A stretch of DNA of 40,426 bases, from positions 1 through 40,426 of the forward strand of contig JAGQOW010000031.1 of NCBI GenBank assembly GCA_020427155.1. Direction: 5' to 3'. The position numbers and the translations under genes are program-made. This document shows, in pieces, positions 15,041 through 22,866 of the stretch. Under the pieces are notes generated by a model. That model was not told the DNA's origin. It made no database searches and saw nothing but the letters and a program-made list of their open reading frames with translations. The number at the start of each line of letters is the position of its first letter. The first letter of the stretch is position 1. The stretch comes from Planctomycetales bacterium. GTDB taxonomy: Bacteria; Planctomycetota; Planctomycetia; Pirellulales; Lacipirellulaceae.

Positions 15041-17140
15041 CTAGATATTCCTTGGGATGAGACCGATATCGAGACCGAGCACAAAGAGCATCAGCGAGAT
15101 GATGAAAACGAAACCCACCGTGTGGAGAGCGACGACAAACTTTTCGCTGGCCGGTCGGCCGCGAAAGCCTTCATAGGCCAGAAATACCATGTGCCCGCCA
15201 TCGAGCAACGGAATGGGCAGGAAGTTGATCACCGCCAGGTTGGCGCTGAGCATCGTCAGAAAGACCAGCAGCTTGCCCACGCCTTCGAACGCGGAATAGC
15301 CGGCGGCCTGGGCAATCGTGACCGGCCCGCCGAGCGCGGTGAGTGGAATCTGAGTCCCCAGTTTCTTCAGAAAGCGGAAAACCATGCCCAGCGAATTGGT
15401 GGTCTCGCGCAAGCCGAGGTTCAGTTGCTCGCCGAACGATCCTGCCTGGCGCATCCGTTTGATGGGCTGAAAACTGAAACCCCGGTCGGCAAGAAACTGG
15501 CCTTCGGCTGCGACGGCTGCGAGGGTCGCTTCCTGGAGTGCGTCGTCGCGCTTGTAGGTTAACTTGACCAGGGTGCCGGCGGGCAGTGCTTGCAGCAACT
15601 GGATAAAGACGGGCCAATTCTGTTGCAACTGTTCGTCGAATTCGATCTTGGTGACGGCAAGTGTGCCTTTTTGGGCGTTCTCGGGGGGGATGAATTCGGC
15701 TTGGGTAATCAGGTCGCCGGTCTGCAGGCCTGCGATCGCGGCGGGGCTCTCGGGGTGGACCTGCGCCACTCGATTGAGCACCCGATAGGCGATTCCCAAG
15801 GCAGGCGCATCCAGCGGGTCGTTGCGTCCGACGATGTCTGACGGCCAGGTGACTTCTCGTAGCGGCAGGTCGATGTCTTCGGTCGCTTGCCGCCCATTGC
15901 CTCCTGCGGCAGATCGTCGCAAGGTGATGCGGACGGTGCGGTTGTCCTGGGCCAGTTGGCGCAGTTGTTCCGGAAGGGCGATCGGGTCGTCTAGGGTTTC
16001 GGTCGCCTCGTCGCTGAGGCTGATCTTGTCAATGAAGTCGCCGGGCTGAATGCCTGCGCTGGCCGCGGCAGTATTCTGTTGTACCGCCGCGATCTTGCCC
16101 ATCTCCATGACCAGTCCGAGACGCTTCATCACCCGGGGACCGACGGTGACGGTTATTTCTTCGCCTCCGGTGAGCGGCCCAAAACGATCGCCTTGCGGCG
16201 CTTTTCCACCACGCCGAACCGTCAATTCCAGATTCTCCGACGGATGCTTTACCAGCTCGGCGGCAAATTGGTGATGGGCGGTAACGGGCTTGCCGCCGAC
16301 GGCAAGAATCTCGTCGCCACCTGCGAGGGCCGGCGTGGCGTCGGCGGCGGGGGTGTCGGCCAGGGCGGGCTGTTCTTTCGCCAGGCGCAATGACATGGGA
16401 GAGATGATTCCTACTCGGGCGAGCCCAGGCCCTTGCTCGGGCTTAATCAGCAACGTGTCTTCTTGCTCGCTGTCGGCACGGCGGACTTTGAAGTGAATCC
16501 CGTCCTCCAGATCGCCGAGCGTAACGCCACTGCGCAGCTCGGTGAACGAGGGATTCTCGGTTTCGCCCAGCTGAATGACTTCGTCGCCCGGCTGAATGCC
16601 TGCCTGCCAGGCGGGCGAGCCGGGAGTGGTTTGCGACACGATGCAGGGAATGTAGGGCACACCGATGCCAAAGGCGACCACGGCAAAGATGAACGCGAAG
16701 ATCACATTCATGATCACGCCTGCCGAGATGATCGCCATCCGCTGGGGCACCGACTTGGCCAGATAGCTGCGGCTGTCGACGATATACTTGGTGCCGTCGG
16801 GGCCGGTGATTTCTTTCGTCTCGAGCGCCTCGTTGGCGCTGGCTTCGGACTCGCGAACCTGTTCGGCGATGTTCGCCGGGTTGTCGTCTTGGCCGAGCAT
16901 TTTCACGTAACCGCCCAGCGGCAAGATGCCGATGCCGTATTCGGTTTCGCCCCACTTGCGACTAATCTTGTAACCGCCCACGTCGAAGCCGATGAAGAAC
17001 TTGTCGCATTTGACGCCGCACATTTTTGCGACGGCAAAATGGCCCAGTTCGTGGACAAAGATCACAGCGCCCAGGCCGACAGAGACCTGCAGAATCACGA
17101 TGAGCCACTCGACGGGTGTCGTGGCGAGAATTAAGGGCAT
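15041..17140 (-). CDS. rseP: RseP-type site-2 intramembrane zinc protease with several PDZ modules
   Basis: An intramembrane metalloprotease of the S2P/RseP class, which cleaves membrane-bound regulators such as anti-sigma factors. From the ATG at 17138-17140 it has 699 residues. It has HELGH (30-34) in the first membrane helix, the GFDVGGYKIS...LPLGGYVKML loop, and the C-terminal NFLPIPLLDGGH carrying the third zinc ligand. E. coli RseP has two PDZ domains and about 450 residues. Here about four PDZ-like modules can be read, around SPAWQAGIQPGDEV, PALAGGDEILAV, AAASAGIQPGDFI and PAAIAGLQTGDLI. The ATG lies inside the end of dxr (10-base overlap). A TTG at 17170 is less likely because the gene order then overlaps more. 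Confidence 0.93.
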   Translation of the reverse strand: MPLILATTPVEWLIVILQVSVGLGAVIFVHELGHFAVAKMCGVKCDKFFIGFDVGGYKISRKWGETEYGIGILPLGGYVKMLGQDDNPANIAEQVRESEASANEALETKEITGPDGTKYIVDSRSYLAKSVPQRMAIISAGVIMNVIFAFIFAVVAFGIGVPYIPCIVSQTTPGSPAWQAGIQPGDEVIQLGETENPSFTELRSGVTLGDLEDGIHFKVRRADSEQEDTLLIKPEQGPGLARVGIISPMSLRLAKEQPALADTPAADATPALAGGDEILAVGGKPVTAHHQFAAELVKHPSENLELTVRRGGKAPQGDRFGPLTGGEEITVTVGPRVMKRLGLVMEMGKIAAVQQNTAAASAGIQPGDFIDKISLSDEATETLDDPIALPEQLRQLAQDNRTVRITLRRSAAGGNGRQATEDIDLPLREVTWPSDIVGRNDPLDAPALGIAYRVLNRVAQVHPESPAAIAGLQTGDLITQAEFIPPENAQKGTLAVTKIEFDEQLQQNWPVFIQLLQALPAGTLVKLTYKRDDALQEATLAAVAAEGQFLADRGFSFQPIKRMRQAGSFGEQLNLGLRETTNSLGMVFRFLKKLGTQIPLTALGGPVTIAQAAGYSAFEGVGKLLVFLTMLSANLAVINFLPIPLLDGGHMVFLAYEGFRGRPASEKFVVALHTVGFVFIISLMLFVLGLDIGLIPRNI

Positions 17141-18294
17141 ACCCAACTTAATATCTCCTCGCGGGCCCAACGATCGACTGCGAGAAGTTGATCGAGCGTG
17201 GGCTCGGTTTCAAATGAATGGGATTGAAGCACGCTCCGGCAGGCCGGAACGATCTCGGTAAAGTGTAACTCACCAGCCAGGAAAGCCCCAACCGCAGCTT
17301 CGTTTGCTGCGTTGAGCACGGCCCCGGAGGTTCCTCCTGCCCTGGCACATTCGAATCCTAGCGCCAGGGCGGGAAATCGGTCGAAATCGGCTGGCTCGAA
17401 ATCGAGGGAAAACGCCCGGCTCCAGTCCAGGCGATCGGCAACTCCGGCCACTCGTTCGGGATAGTAGAGCGCGTACTGGATCGGCAGCCGCATGTCGGGC
17501 GGGCTAAGTTGAGCAACTACCGATCCATCGATGAATTCTACCATTGAATGGACGACCGATTGCGGATGGACGGTCACCGAAATCTGATCGGCAGCGAGGC
17601 CGAACAGCCATCGAGCTTCGATGATTTCCAGTGCTTTGTTCATCATGGTTGCCGAGTCGACAGTAATCTTGGGACCCATCTCCCAGACGGGATGGTCCAG
17701 CGCATCGGCAACGGTAACTCGTTGGAGTTGGTCGGCCGAAAAGTCCTTAAATGGTCCCCCGCTGGCAGTAAGTATGAGCCGTTGGACTTCGCCCGGTTTG
17801 CCAGCTTGCAAGGCCTGGAAGATCGCGCTGTGCTCGCTGTCGACTGGTAGCAGTAAGGCGCCTTGTGTTTGGGCTAATTGCGTGATCAAGGGCCCTGCGA
17901 CGACCAACGCTTCTTTATTCGCCAGAGCAACGGTTTTCTTGTTTTCCAATGCAGCCCACGTGCTTTCGAGGCCTGCGCTGCCCACGATTGCGGCCAAGAC
18001 CAGCTCGACCTCGTCGCGGGCGACGACTTGGGTGAGCGCCTCGGGGCCGACTAGCAGCTCGGTATCGGCAGGCAACGTGGACCAATCGAATGCTGACGCG
18101 GCCTGGGGGTCGGTGGCGATTACCCAACGGGGCCGATGTTTGGTTGCTTGCAGCAACAACTGCTCCAGCTGGGAGTGCGCTGAGAGGGCTACTGCCTGCA
18201 AGCGTCCGGCGCTGGCCTCGATCACCTGGAGCGCGCTCACGCCGACGCTGCCGGTCGAACCCAGCACGGCAACCATTTTGGTGGACTGATTCAT
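17131..18294 (-). CDS. dxr: 1-deoxy-D-xylulose 5-phosphate reductoisomerase
   Basis: DXR converts 1-deoxyxylulose 5-phosphate to methylerythritol 4-phosphate with NADPH, the committed step of the MEP isoprenoid pathway. The 387-residue product starts MNQSTKMVAVLGSTGSVG, which carries the GSTGSVG nucleotide-binding loop. It contains NKEALVVAGP, PVDSEHSAIFQ, LTASGGPF and MGPKITVDSATMMNKALE, which hold the substrate and metal-binding residues. In many bacteria dxr is followed by the RseP-type protease, and that order holds here. An in-frame extension to 18417 lacks an SD and precedes the conserved N-terminus, so it was not used. It is divergent from ftsH. Confidence 0.95.
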   Translation of the reverse strand: MNQSTKMVAVLGSTGSVGVSALQVIEASAGRLQAVALSAHSQLEQLLLQATKHRPRWVIATDPQAASAFDWSTLPADTELLVGPEALTQVVARDEVELVLAAIVGSAGLESTWAALENKKTVALANKEALVVAGPLITQLAQTQGALLLPVDSEHSAIFQALQAGKPGEVQRLILTASGGPFKDFSADQLQRVTVADALDHPVWEMGPKITVDSATMMNKALEIIEARWLFGLAADQISVTVHPQSVVHSMVEFIDGSVVAQLSPPDMRLPIQYALYYPERVAGVADRLDWSRAFSLDFEPADFDRFPALALGFECARAGGTSGAVLNAANEAAVGAFLAGELHFTEIVPACRSVLQSHSFETEPTLDQLLAVDRWAREEILSWVCP

Positions 18295-18611
18295 ACTGGC
18301 TCGGGGCAAAGCGACGTTCCGGCCGCCAAACTCATCCGCACCAAAGGCTTGTGCGTAACGTAACGATTGTGCGGACGGAGCCAGCAGCAGCGGCGCGCGG
18401 ACCTGTCTTGCCGCCAAAGTGCTTTATTCTAAGGGGATAGGCAACGTGCGACAACCCGCGCGGCAGGAGTGCCGGGCTCTCCTGGAAGGAAGCTTCGTTG
18501 TCATTTTACCAGTGCCGACTTAGGATGGAGTATCATCTGATCGGATCGCGGCGAGCTTGCCGGCCCGTTGATTCTTGCCCGCGACACTAAGCCCCCCTAG
18601 AGTACGGAACT
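18295..18611. other. Divergent region between dxr and ftsH
   Basis: 317 bases with no gene seen. It contains the ftsH promoter at 18498-18526. No clear promoter for dxr on the other strand was recognised. Confidence 0.5.
18498..18526 (+). promoter_or_regulatory. Sigma-70-type promoter of ftsH
   Basis: TTGTCA (18498-18503) and TAGGAT (18521-18526) are separated by exactly 17 bases. Transcription would begin near 18533, leaving a leader of about 80 bases. No heat-shock operator was recognised. Confidence 0.55.
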
Positions 18612-20705
18612 ATGGAAGACCCAAACGACAGAACCCAAGGCCCGTCTGAGAAAAAGCCTGCCCCGCAGGGGAACAACCTGGTGTGGTATGTGCTCGGGCT
18701 GATGGTGCTCCTGTTGTTGTTGGGGACCGTGCTGGGCGGCAAAGAGAGCATGAAGCTCAAGTGGAGCGACTTGGAACGACTGATCGCGGTCAGCAATCCA
18801 GAATCCGGCACCCCGGGCGAGAACTACATCACGGTCGAAGATACGACCACCAAGCCCTCGACATGGTGGAAAGTAAGCGGCCCTCAGGATATCCAGATTG
18901 GCACCCATGAAGTGACTGGCAAGCTTACCCGCGAGAAAGTGCGCCTGGAGGTGCCGGGAGAGGATGGCACGTCGGTCGCCGAGAGCGAATCGGTTGCCAA
19001 GCCAGAGAGCGTTACGTTTCTGGTAAACCGCGATCATAACGAAGAAGCGCTCGACGATCTGCTCAAGGCGAATGGTCTGCCTTACACGATAGCCGGCCAG
19101 CCGAATCCACTGTTGGGCTATCTGATGCCGCTGATGTTGTTCGGCATGTTGCTGCTATTGATGGTGGTGATGATGCGTCGGATGGGCGGGGCCGGCTCGC
19201 CGATGGCTTTTGGCCGCAGTCGAGGCAAGCTCTACGCGCAGGAAGATATCGACGTAACTTTCGAATCGGTTGCCGGCGCCGACGAGGCGGTCGACGAATT
19301 GCGCGAGGTAGTCGATTTTCTGAAGACGCCGGACCGGTATCAGCGCCTGGGCGGACGTATTCCCAAGGGCGTGCTGCTAGTGGGGCCTCCGGGTACTGGA
19401 AAAACGTTGTTGGCCAAAGCGGTGGCCGGCGAAGCGGGGGTGCCTTTTTTTAGCCTCAGCGGCTCGGACTTCGTAGAGATGTTTGTCGGTGTTGGCGCTG
19501 CGCGCGTCCGCGACATGTTCCAACAGGCCGAGCAGCGGTCGCCGTGCATTATTTTCATCGACGAACTGGACGCGCTGGGCAAGACGCGCGGTAGCGGGCA
19601 GATCGGCGGTCACGACGAGCGCGAGCAAACGCTCAACGCCCTGCTGGTCGAAATGGACGGCTTTGGCTCGAACAGCGGCGTCATCGTGATGGGCGCGACG
19701 AACCGGCCGGAAACACTGGACCCGGCACTGCTGCGGCCTGGGCGCTTCGATCGCCATGTGCTGGTCGATCGGCCCGACGTCATCGGTCGGCAGGCGATTC
19801 TGGAAGTCCACTTGAAGAGTGTGCGCGTGGGCGAGGATGTCGATGTGAAGAACGTGGCGGCCATCACCAGCGGGTTTGTAGGCGCCGACCTGGCAAACAT
19901 TGTTAATGAAGCGGCGCTGCTGGCAGCTCGCAATGGCAAGAAGTCCGTTGGTATGGAAGAACTCAACGAAGCCGTGGAACGCGGCAGCGCGGGGCTCGAA
20001 AAGAAACAGCGGATCATGCATGAGGACGAAAAGCTTCGCGTCGCCTACCACGAGAGTGGCCACGCGCTGGTAGCTTGCTCGCTGCCAAACACCGATCCCG
20101 TGCATAAGGTCTCGATTATCCCTCGCGGTCTGGCGGCGCTGGGCTATACGATGCAGCGGCCAGAGCAGGATCGCTATCTGATGACCCAAGGCGAATTGGA
20201 AAGTCGCATCCAGGTGCTTCTGGCAGGCACCGTGGCCGAGGAGATGATCTTCGAAGACATCTCTTCAGGCGCTCAAAACGACCTGGAGCGAGCGACCGAG
20301 ATTGCTCGCAGCATGGTGATGGATTTTGGCATGAGCCGCCTGGGTCGGGTGAATTTCCGGGCAAGCAATCGTAGCCCGTTTCTGGCGGGCGGCATCGACA
20401 TGCCGCAGATGCAAAGCCACAGCGAACAGACGGCGCGTGAGATTGATGAAGAGGTGAAACGGATTGTCGACGAAGCGCTCGACCGAGTGCGTCGTATTCT
20501 ATCTAAACGCCGAGCGGCGCTCGAAGCAACCTCGCTGGCGCTGATCGAGCAAGAGGTGATCGACTCGGAAGAGCTGGAACGCATCATCCAGGAGAATTCG
20601 CCGAGTCCGCTGATTGTGCCAGGAACCGATGCCGAGCCGAAGCGGGCGGCGCCGACCGAGGCCAAGGAAGAATCGGATTCGAGTTCGAGCTCAGCGAAGG
20701 GCTGA
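18612..20705 (+). CDS. ftsH: ATP-dependent zinc metalloprotease FtsH
   Basis: A membrane-bound AAA protease that degrades unstable and membrane proteins. The 697-residue product has a cytoplasmic N-terminus and membrane segment 1 (about 22-42). A periplasmic region with an acidic, Ser/Val-rich stretch follows, then membrane segment 2 (about 173-194). The AAA module has Walker A GPPGTGKT (258-265), Walker [12 protein letters not shown] and the second region of homology [20 protein letters not shown]. The zinc site is HESGH (480-484), where most homologues have HEAGH. A Ser-rich acidic tail ends the protein. The stop is only two bases from the stop of the converging gene at 20708. Confidence 0.97.
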   Translation: MEDPNDRTQGPSEKKPAPQGNNLVWYVLGLMVLLLLLGTVLGGKESMKLKWSDLERLIAVSNPESGTPGENYITVEDTTTKPSTWWKVSGPQDIQIGTHEVTGKLTREKVRLEVPGEDGTSVAESESVAKPESVTFLVNRDHNEEALDDLLKANGLPYTIAGQPNPLLGYLMPLMLFGMLLLLMVVMMRRMGGAGSPMAFGRSRGKLYAQEDIDVTFESVAGADEAVDELREVVDFLKTPDRYQRLGGRIPKGVLLVGPPGTGKTLLAKAVAGEAGVPFFSLSGSDFVEMFVGVGAARVRDMFQQAEQRSPCIIFIDELDALGKTRGSGQIGGHDEREQTLNALLVEMDGFGSNSGVIVMGATNRPETLDPALLRPGRFDRHVLVDRPDVIGRQAILEVHLKSVRVGEDVDVKNVAAITSGFVGADLANIVNEAALLAARNGKKSVGMEELNEAVERGSAGLEKKQRIMHEDEKLRVAYHESGHALVACSLPNTDPVHKVSIIPRGLAALGYTMQRPEQDRYLMTQGELESRIQVLLAGTVAEEMIFEDISSGAQNDLERATEIARSMVMDFGMSRLGRVNFRASNRSPFLAGGIDMPQMQSHSEQTAREIDEEVKRIVDEALDRVRRILSKRRAALEATSLALIEQEVIDSEELERIIQENSPSPLIVPGTDAEPKRAAPTEAKEESDSSSSSAKG

Positions 20706-20707
20706 GT

Positions 20708-21409
20708 CTATCGGGTCGAAGTATGCGCTTTAGGTAGCTTTTGGTTGAGGAATTCCTCGACTTGCAAGCGGATTTCACTGGGCACGCGAATCCCAACCTT
20801 GCGTCTGATCGGCCAGCCTCCTAGTTCAATGAGAATCGTGTCTTCTAGTTTTTCATGAGGGTACGAACCTTCGATCTTTCCCCAGGCCCGGAAGCCGGCA
20901 AGCCATGCAATGCCGTGATCGCCGAACCAGACTTCCTTGCGCCACCAGACGCTTATCATTGCAAGTGCCAGCAGTAGCCCTGGGTTGTGTCCCCTGGCCA
21001 GCACCTGCCAGAACGAGCCGCCTCGCTCAACAAACTTTGCGCTCAGCTCGGACATTTCGAACATCATCCAAAAAGCGCACAGCGTGAGGAAGGCGCCGTA
21101 GCAGCCAGGAGAAAAGCTCCTGTTGAAGAGCCAAAGGGTCCAAGATAGACGAAAATGAACCTTTCCCGCCTTCTTTTCCGCTCGACGACGGAGCCAGAGA
21201 TAGCACGACATCCAGACGGTAAAGGAAGCAAGCGCACAACCCCAGAGCGAGAGCAAGTATCGCTGCTGCGCAACATTCGCGTCGCGCAGATAAACACCGG
21301 CCGTTGCTGCCACGGCGACAAATCCCGCCGTGAACAAGAGCAGCGACTGAAATCGATATCTTGTGGCGCTGGAGAAATTTAACCCACGAGTAGCATCCGA
21401 AGAGTTCAT
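20708..21409 (-). CDS. Membrane protein, tandem paralogue 1
   Basis: A 233-residue protein of unknown function. Predicted membrane segments are SLLLFTAGFVAVAATAGVYL, LLSLWGCALASFTVWMSCYLWL, GAFLTLCAFWMMFEMS and LLLALAMISVWW. A soluble C-terminal domain then begins VWFGDHGIAWLAGFRAWGKIEG and ends RVPSEIRLQVEEFLNQKL. The arrangement of four helices and a small beta domain resembles DUF5673-like or PH-like membrane proteins, but I cannot name the family firmly. It shares layout and several motifs with the next gene (21422-22099), from which it is separated by 12 bases. The two are probably a duplicated pair in one transcript. Confidence 0.7.
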   Translation of the reverse strand: MNSSDATRGLNFSSATRYRFQSLLLFTAGFVAVAATAGVYLRDANVAQQRYLLSLWGCALASFTVWMSCYLWLRRRAEKKAGKVHFRLSWTLWLFNRSFSPGCYGAFLTLCAFWMMFEMSELSAKFVERGGSFWQVLARGHNPGLLLALAMISVWWRKEVWFGDHGIAWLAGFRAWGKIEGSYPHEKLEDTILIELGGWPIRRKVGIRVPSEIRLQVEEFLNQKLPKAHTSTR

Positions 21410-21421
21410 GAGTACAGTAGC

Positions 21422-22099
21422 TTAGGAGACTCCGTGGGATTGTAAAAGGGTGTCGACTGCTTCGCGCAACTCAGAGGGTACGCGAAATGCCGGGTTCCCT
21501 TTGAGTGAATAGACAGTTCGGTCATCGTGGTCAGTGCCCAAGTTGGGCCGGATACTACGGATGTCTCTCCACTGGATGAATCGTTGTGCTGATAGTACGC
21601 CGTTTTCACAAAGCCGCACATCTCTTCCGGCCCGAATGGCAAAGACTGCGACCAGCAAGTAGAAACTGCTCAGGGCGCCAGCACCTGTTGGGGTGAGGAA
21701 GGATGGGTGTTTTTTTGCCAAAAGCTCGCAATTGAGGGTGTTGTGGAGGAACGTGGCAATCGCCCAGAAAAGCATCGCAGCTCCGCCCCAGCTGAAGAAA
21801 CCGGCAGCGATCCGAAAGGAATAGTGAATACGAGGCAGGCGAATTAAACATTCTCCAGCTTCAGCGCAGGTCTTCAGGCGTTGGCGTTCTTGGGACCAGA
21901 AGAACCAGACCAATCCTGCCAGCGTGGATCCCCAGTAGAACAACAGGTAAGTTTGCGCTTCTGGACTACAGCGTCGATAGTAAGCGCCGCCAATTGCTGC
22001 CAACGCTGCAACGACAGCCATCGCGATCAGCAGCGACCGTACGCTGTACTGGACTGGTCTGATTGCCGTGGTACTAGACTCTTCGCTGGACGAAAGCAT
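21422..22099 (-). CDS. Membrane protein, tandem paralogue 2
   Basis: A 225-residue protein of unknown function, related to its downstream neighbour. The N-terminus has YSVRSLLIAMAVVAALAAIGGAYY, of the (F/Y)S(L/V)R(S/T)LL type common at the start of planctomycete membrane proteins. Three more hydrophobic segments follow, then a soluble end with VRLCENGVLSAQRFIQWRDIRSIRP and FRVPSELREAVDTLL. The paralogue has the matching ends GIAWLAGFRAWGKIEG and IRVPSEIRLQVEEFL. The start ATG at 22097-22099 is chosen because GAGGG lies just upstream; a TTG four codons earlier has none. It is presumably first in a two-gene operon. Confidence 0.7.
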   Translation of the reverse strand: MLSSSEESSTTAIRPVQYSVRSLLIAMAVVAALAAIGGAYYRRCSPEAQTYLLFYWGSTLAGLVWFFWSQERQRLKTCAEAGECLIRLPRIHYSFRIAAGFFSWGGAAMLFWAIATFLHNTLNCELLAKKHPSFLTPTGAGALSSFYLLVAVFAIRAGRDVRLCENGVLSAQRFIQWRDIRSIRPNLGTDHDDRTVYSLKGNPAFRVPSELREAVDTLLQSHGVS

Positions 22100-22229
22100 T
22101 TTCACCCTCAAGGCAAGAAGCTTTCTGTGGTGCCGATTGTAGCAACTATCTGGCGCTAGGCGCAGTTGCGACGACGAATCAGAATGATGAAGAGACGCTT
22201 TTCATCAATTCCTCGTCAGGCCAGCAAAG

Positions 22230-22610
22230 ATGCTGCAACGCCGGCAGATGCTCAACAGCTTCAAAAACGGTCCAGCCCTGATTGCCGCGGGGCTGGTCGT
22301 GGTGTTTGCTGCACTGGTTTGGCCCGGGGTGCCGATCGCGGGGGCGATTCTGCTCGTGGGGTGCGGCGCCACGCTCACCCTAGGCACGCGCAGAGCTCGA
22401 CAAGAATGGCTCCTGTTGGCGAACCTGGCCGTCTACGCGTCGCTCGGTTGTCTGGCCGTGGCGGCGCAGACCCAGGGGGCTTTGAATGGACCGACGGGCC
22501 AGGTGAGCGGGCTGTTGCTGTGCGATCATCTGCTGGCCTTGCTTCTTTTCGCCGTGCTGCTGCGGTGGGTCGTTCGTCAGCTTGTTTCGACTGTAGCGAC
22601 CGACCGATGA
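22230..22610 (+). CDS. Small hydrophobic membrane protein
   Basis: A 126-residue protein not recognised as any named family. It has three or four hydrophobic stretches (LIAAGLVVVFAALVWP, IAGAILLVGCGATLTLG, LLLANLAVYASLGCLAVAA, LLALLLFAVLLRWVV) separated by short polar loops, so it should sit in the inner membrane. The stop codon overlaps the ATG of the next gene (ATGA at 22607-22610), which implies translational coupling with the TfoX C-terminal-domain protein. A later ATG at 22248 is an alternative start. Confidence 0.65.
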   Translation: MLQRRQMLNSFKNGPALIAAGLVVVFAALVWPGVPIAGAILLVGCGATLTLGTRRARQEWLLLANLAVYASLGCLAVAAQTQGALNGPTGQVSGLLLCDHLLALLLFAVLLRWVVRQLVSTVATDR

Positions 22611-22858
22611 GCGGCAAGCTTCGGAATCTGGGTCCGGTTTCCACGCAGTGGCTGGCGGAGGTGGGTGTTTTCAGCCGGGCCGATCTGGAGCGAGTTGGTT
22701 CGGTGGCGGCGTACGCCATGGTTCGCAGGCGGCAGCAGGGTGCCAGCCTCAACCTGCTTTGGGCGCTGGAGGCGGCCCGGCTCGATTGCGACTGGCGTGA
22801 ACTGACCCAAGAGGTCAAGAACCAGCTGCGGCAAGAATTGAATGAGCTGACGCAATAG
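22607..22858 (+). CDS. TfoX C-terminal domain protein
   Basis: An 83-residue stand-alone TfoX_C domain. The pattern MSGKLRNLGPVSTQWLAEVGVFSRADLERVGSVAAY matches the N-terminal helices of the domain, and LNLLWALEAARLDCDWRELTQEVKNQL the C-terminal part. In TfoX/Sxy this domain follows an N-terminal domain and the whole protein promotes competence gene expression. In isolation its role is unclear. It overlaps the preceding membrane protein gene by four bases (ATGA). It converges with the large unknown gene, whose stop lies 8 bases further on. Confidence 0.85.
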   Translation: MSGKLRNLGPVSTQWLAEVGVFSRADLERVGSVAAYAMVRRRQQGASLNLLWALEAARLDCDWRELTQEVKNQLRQELNELTQ

Positions 22859-22866
22859 CCGTAGGT

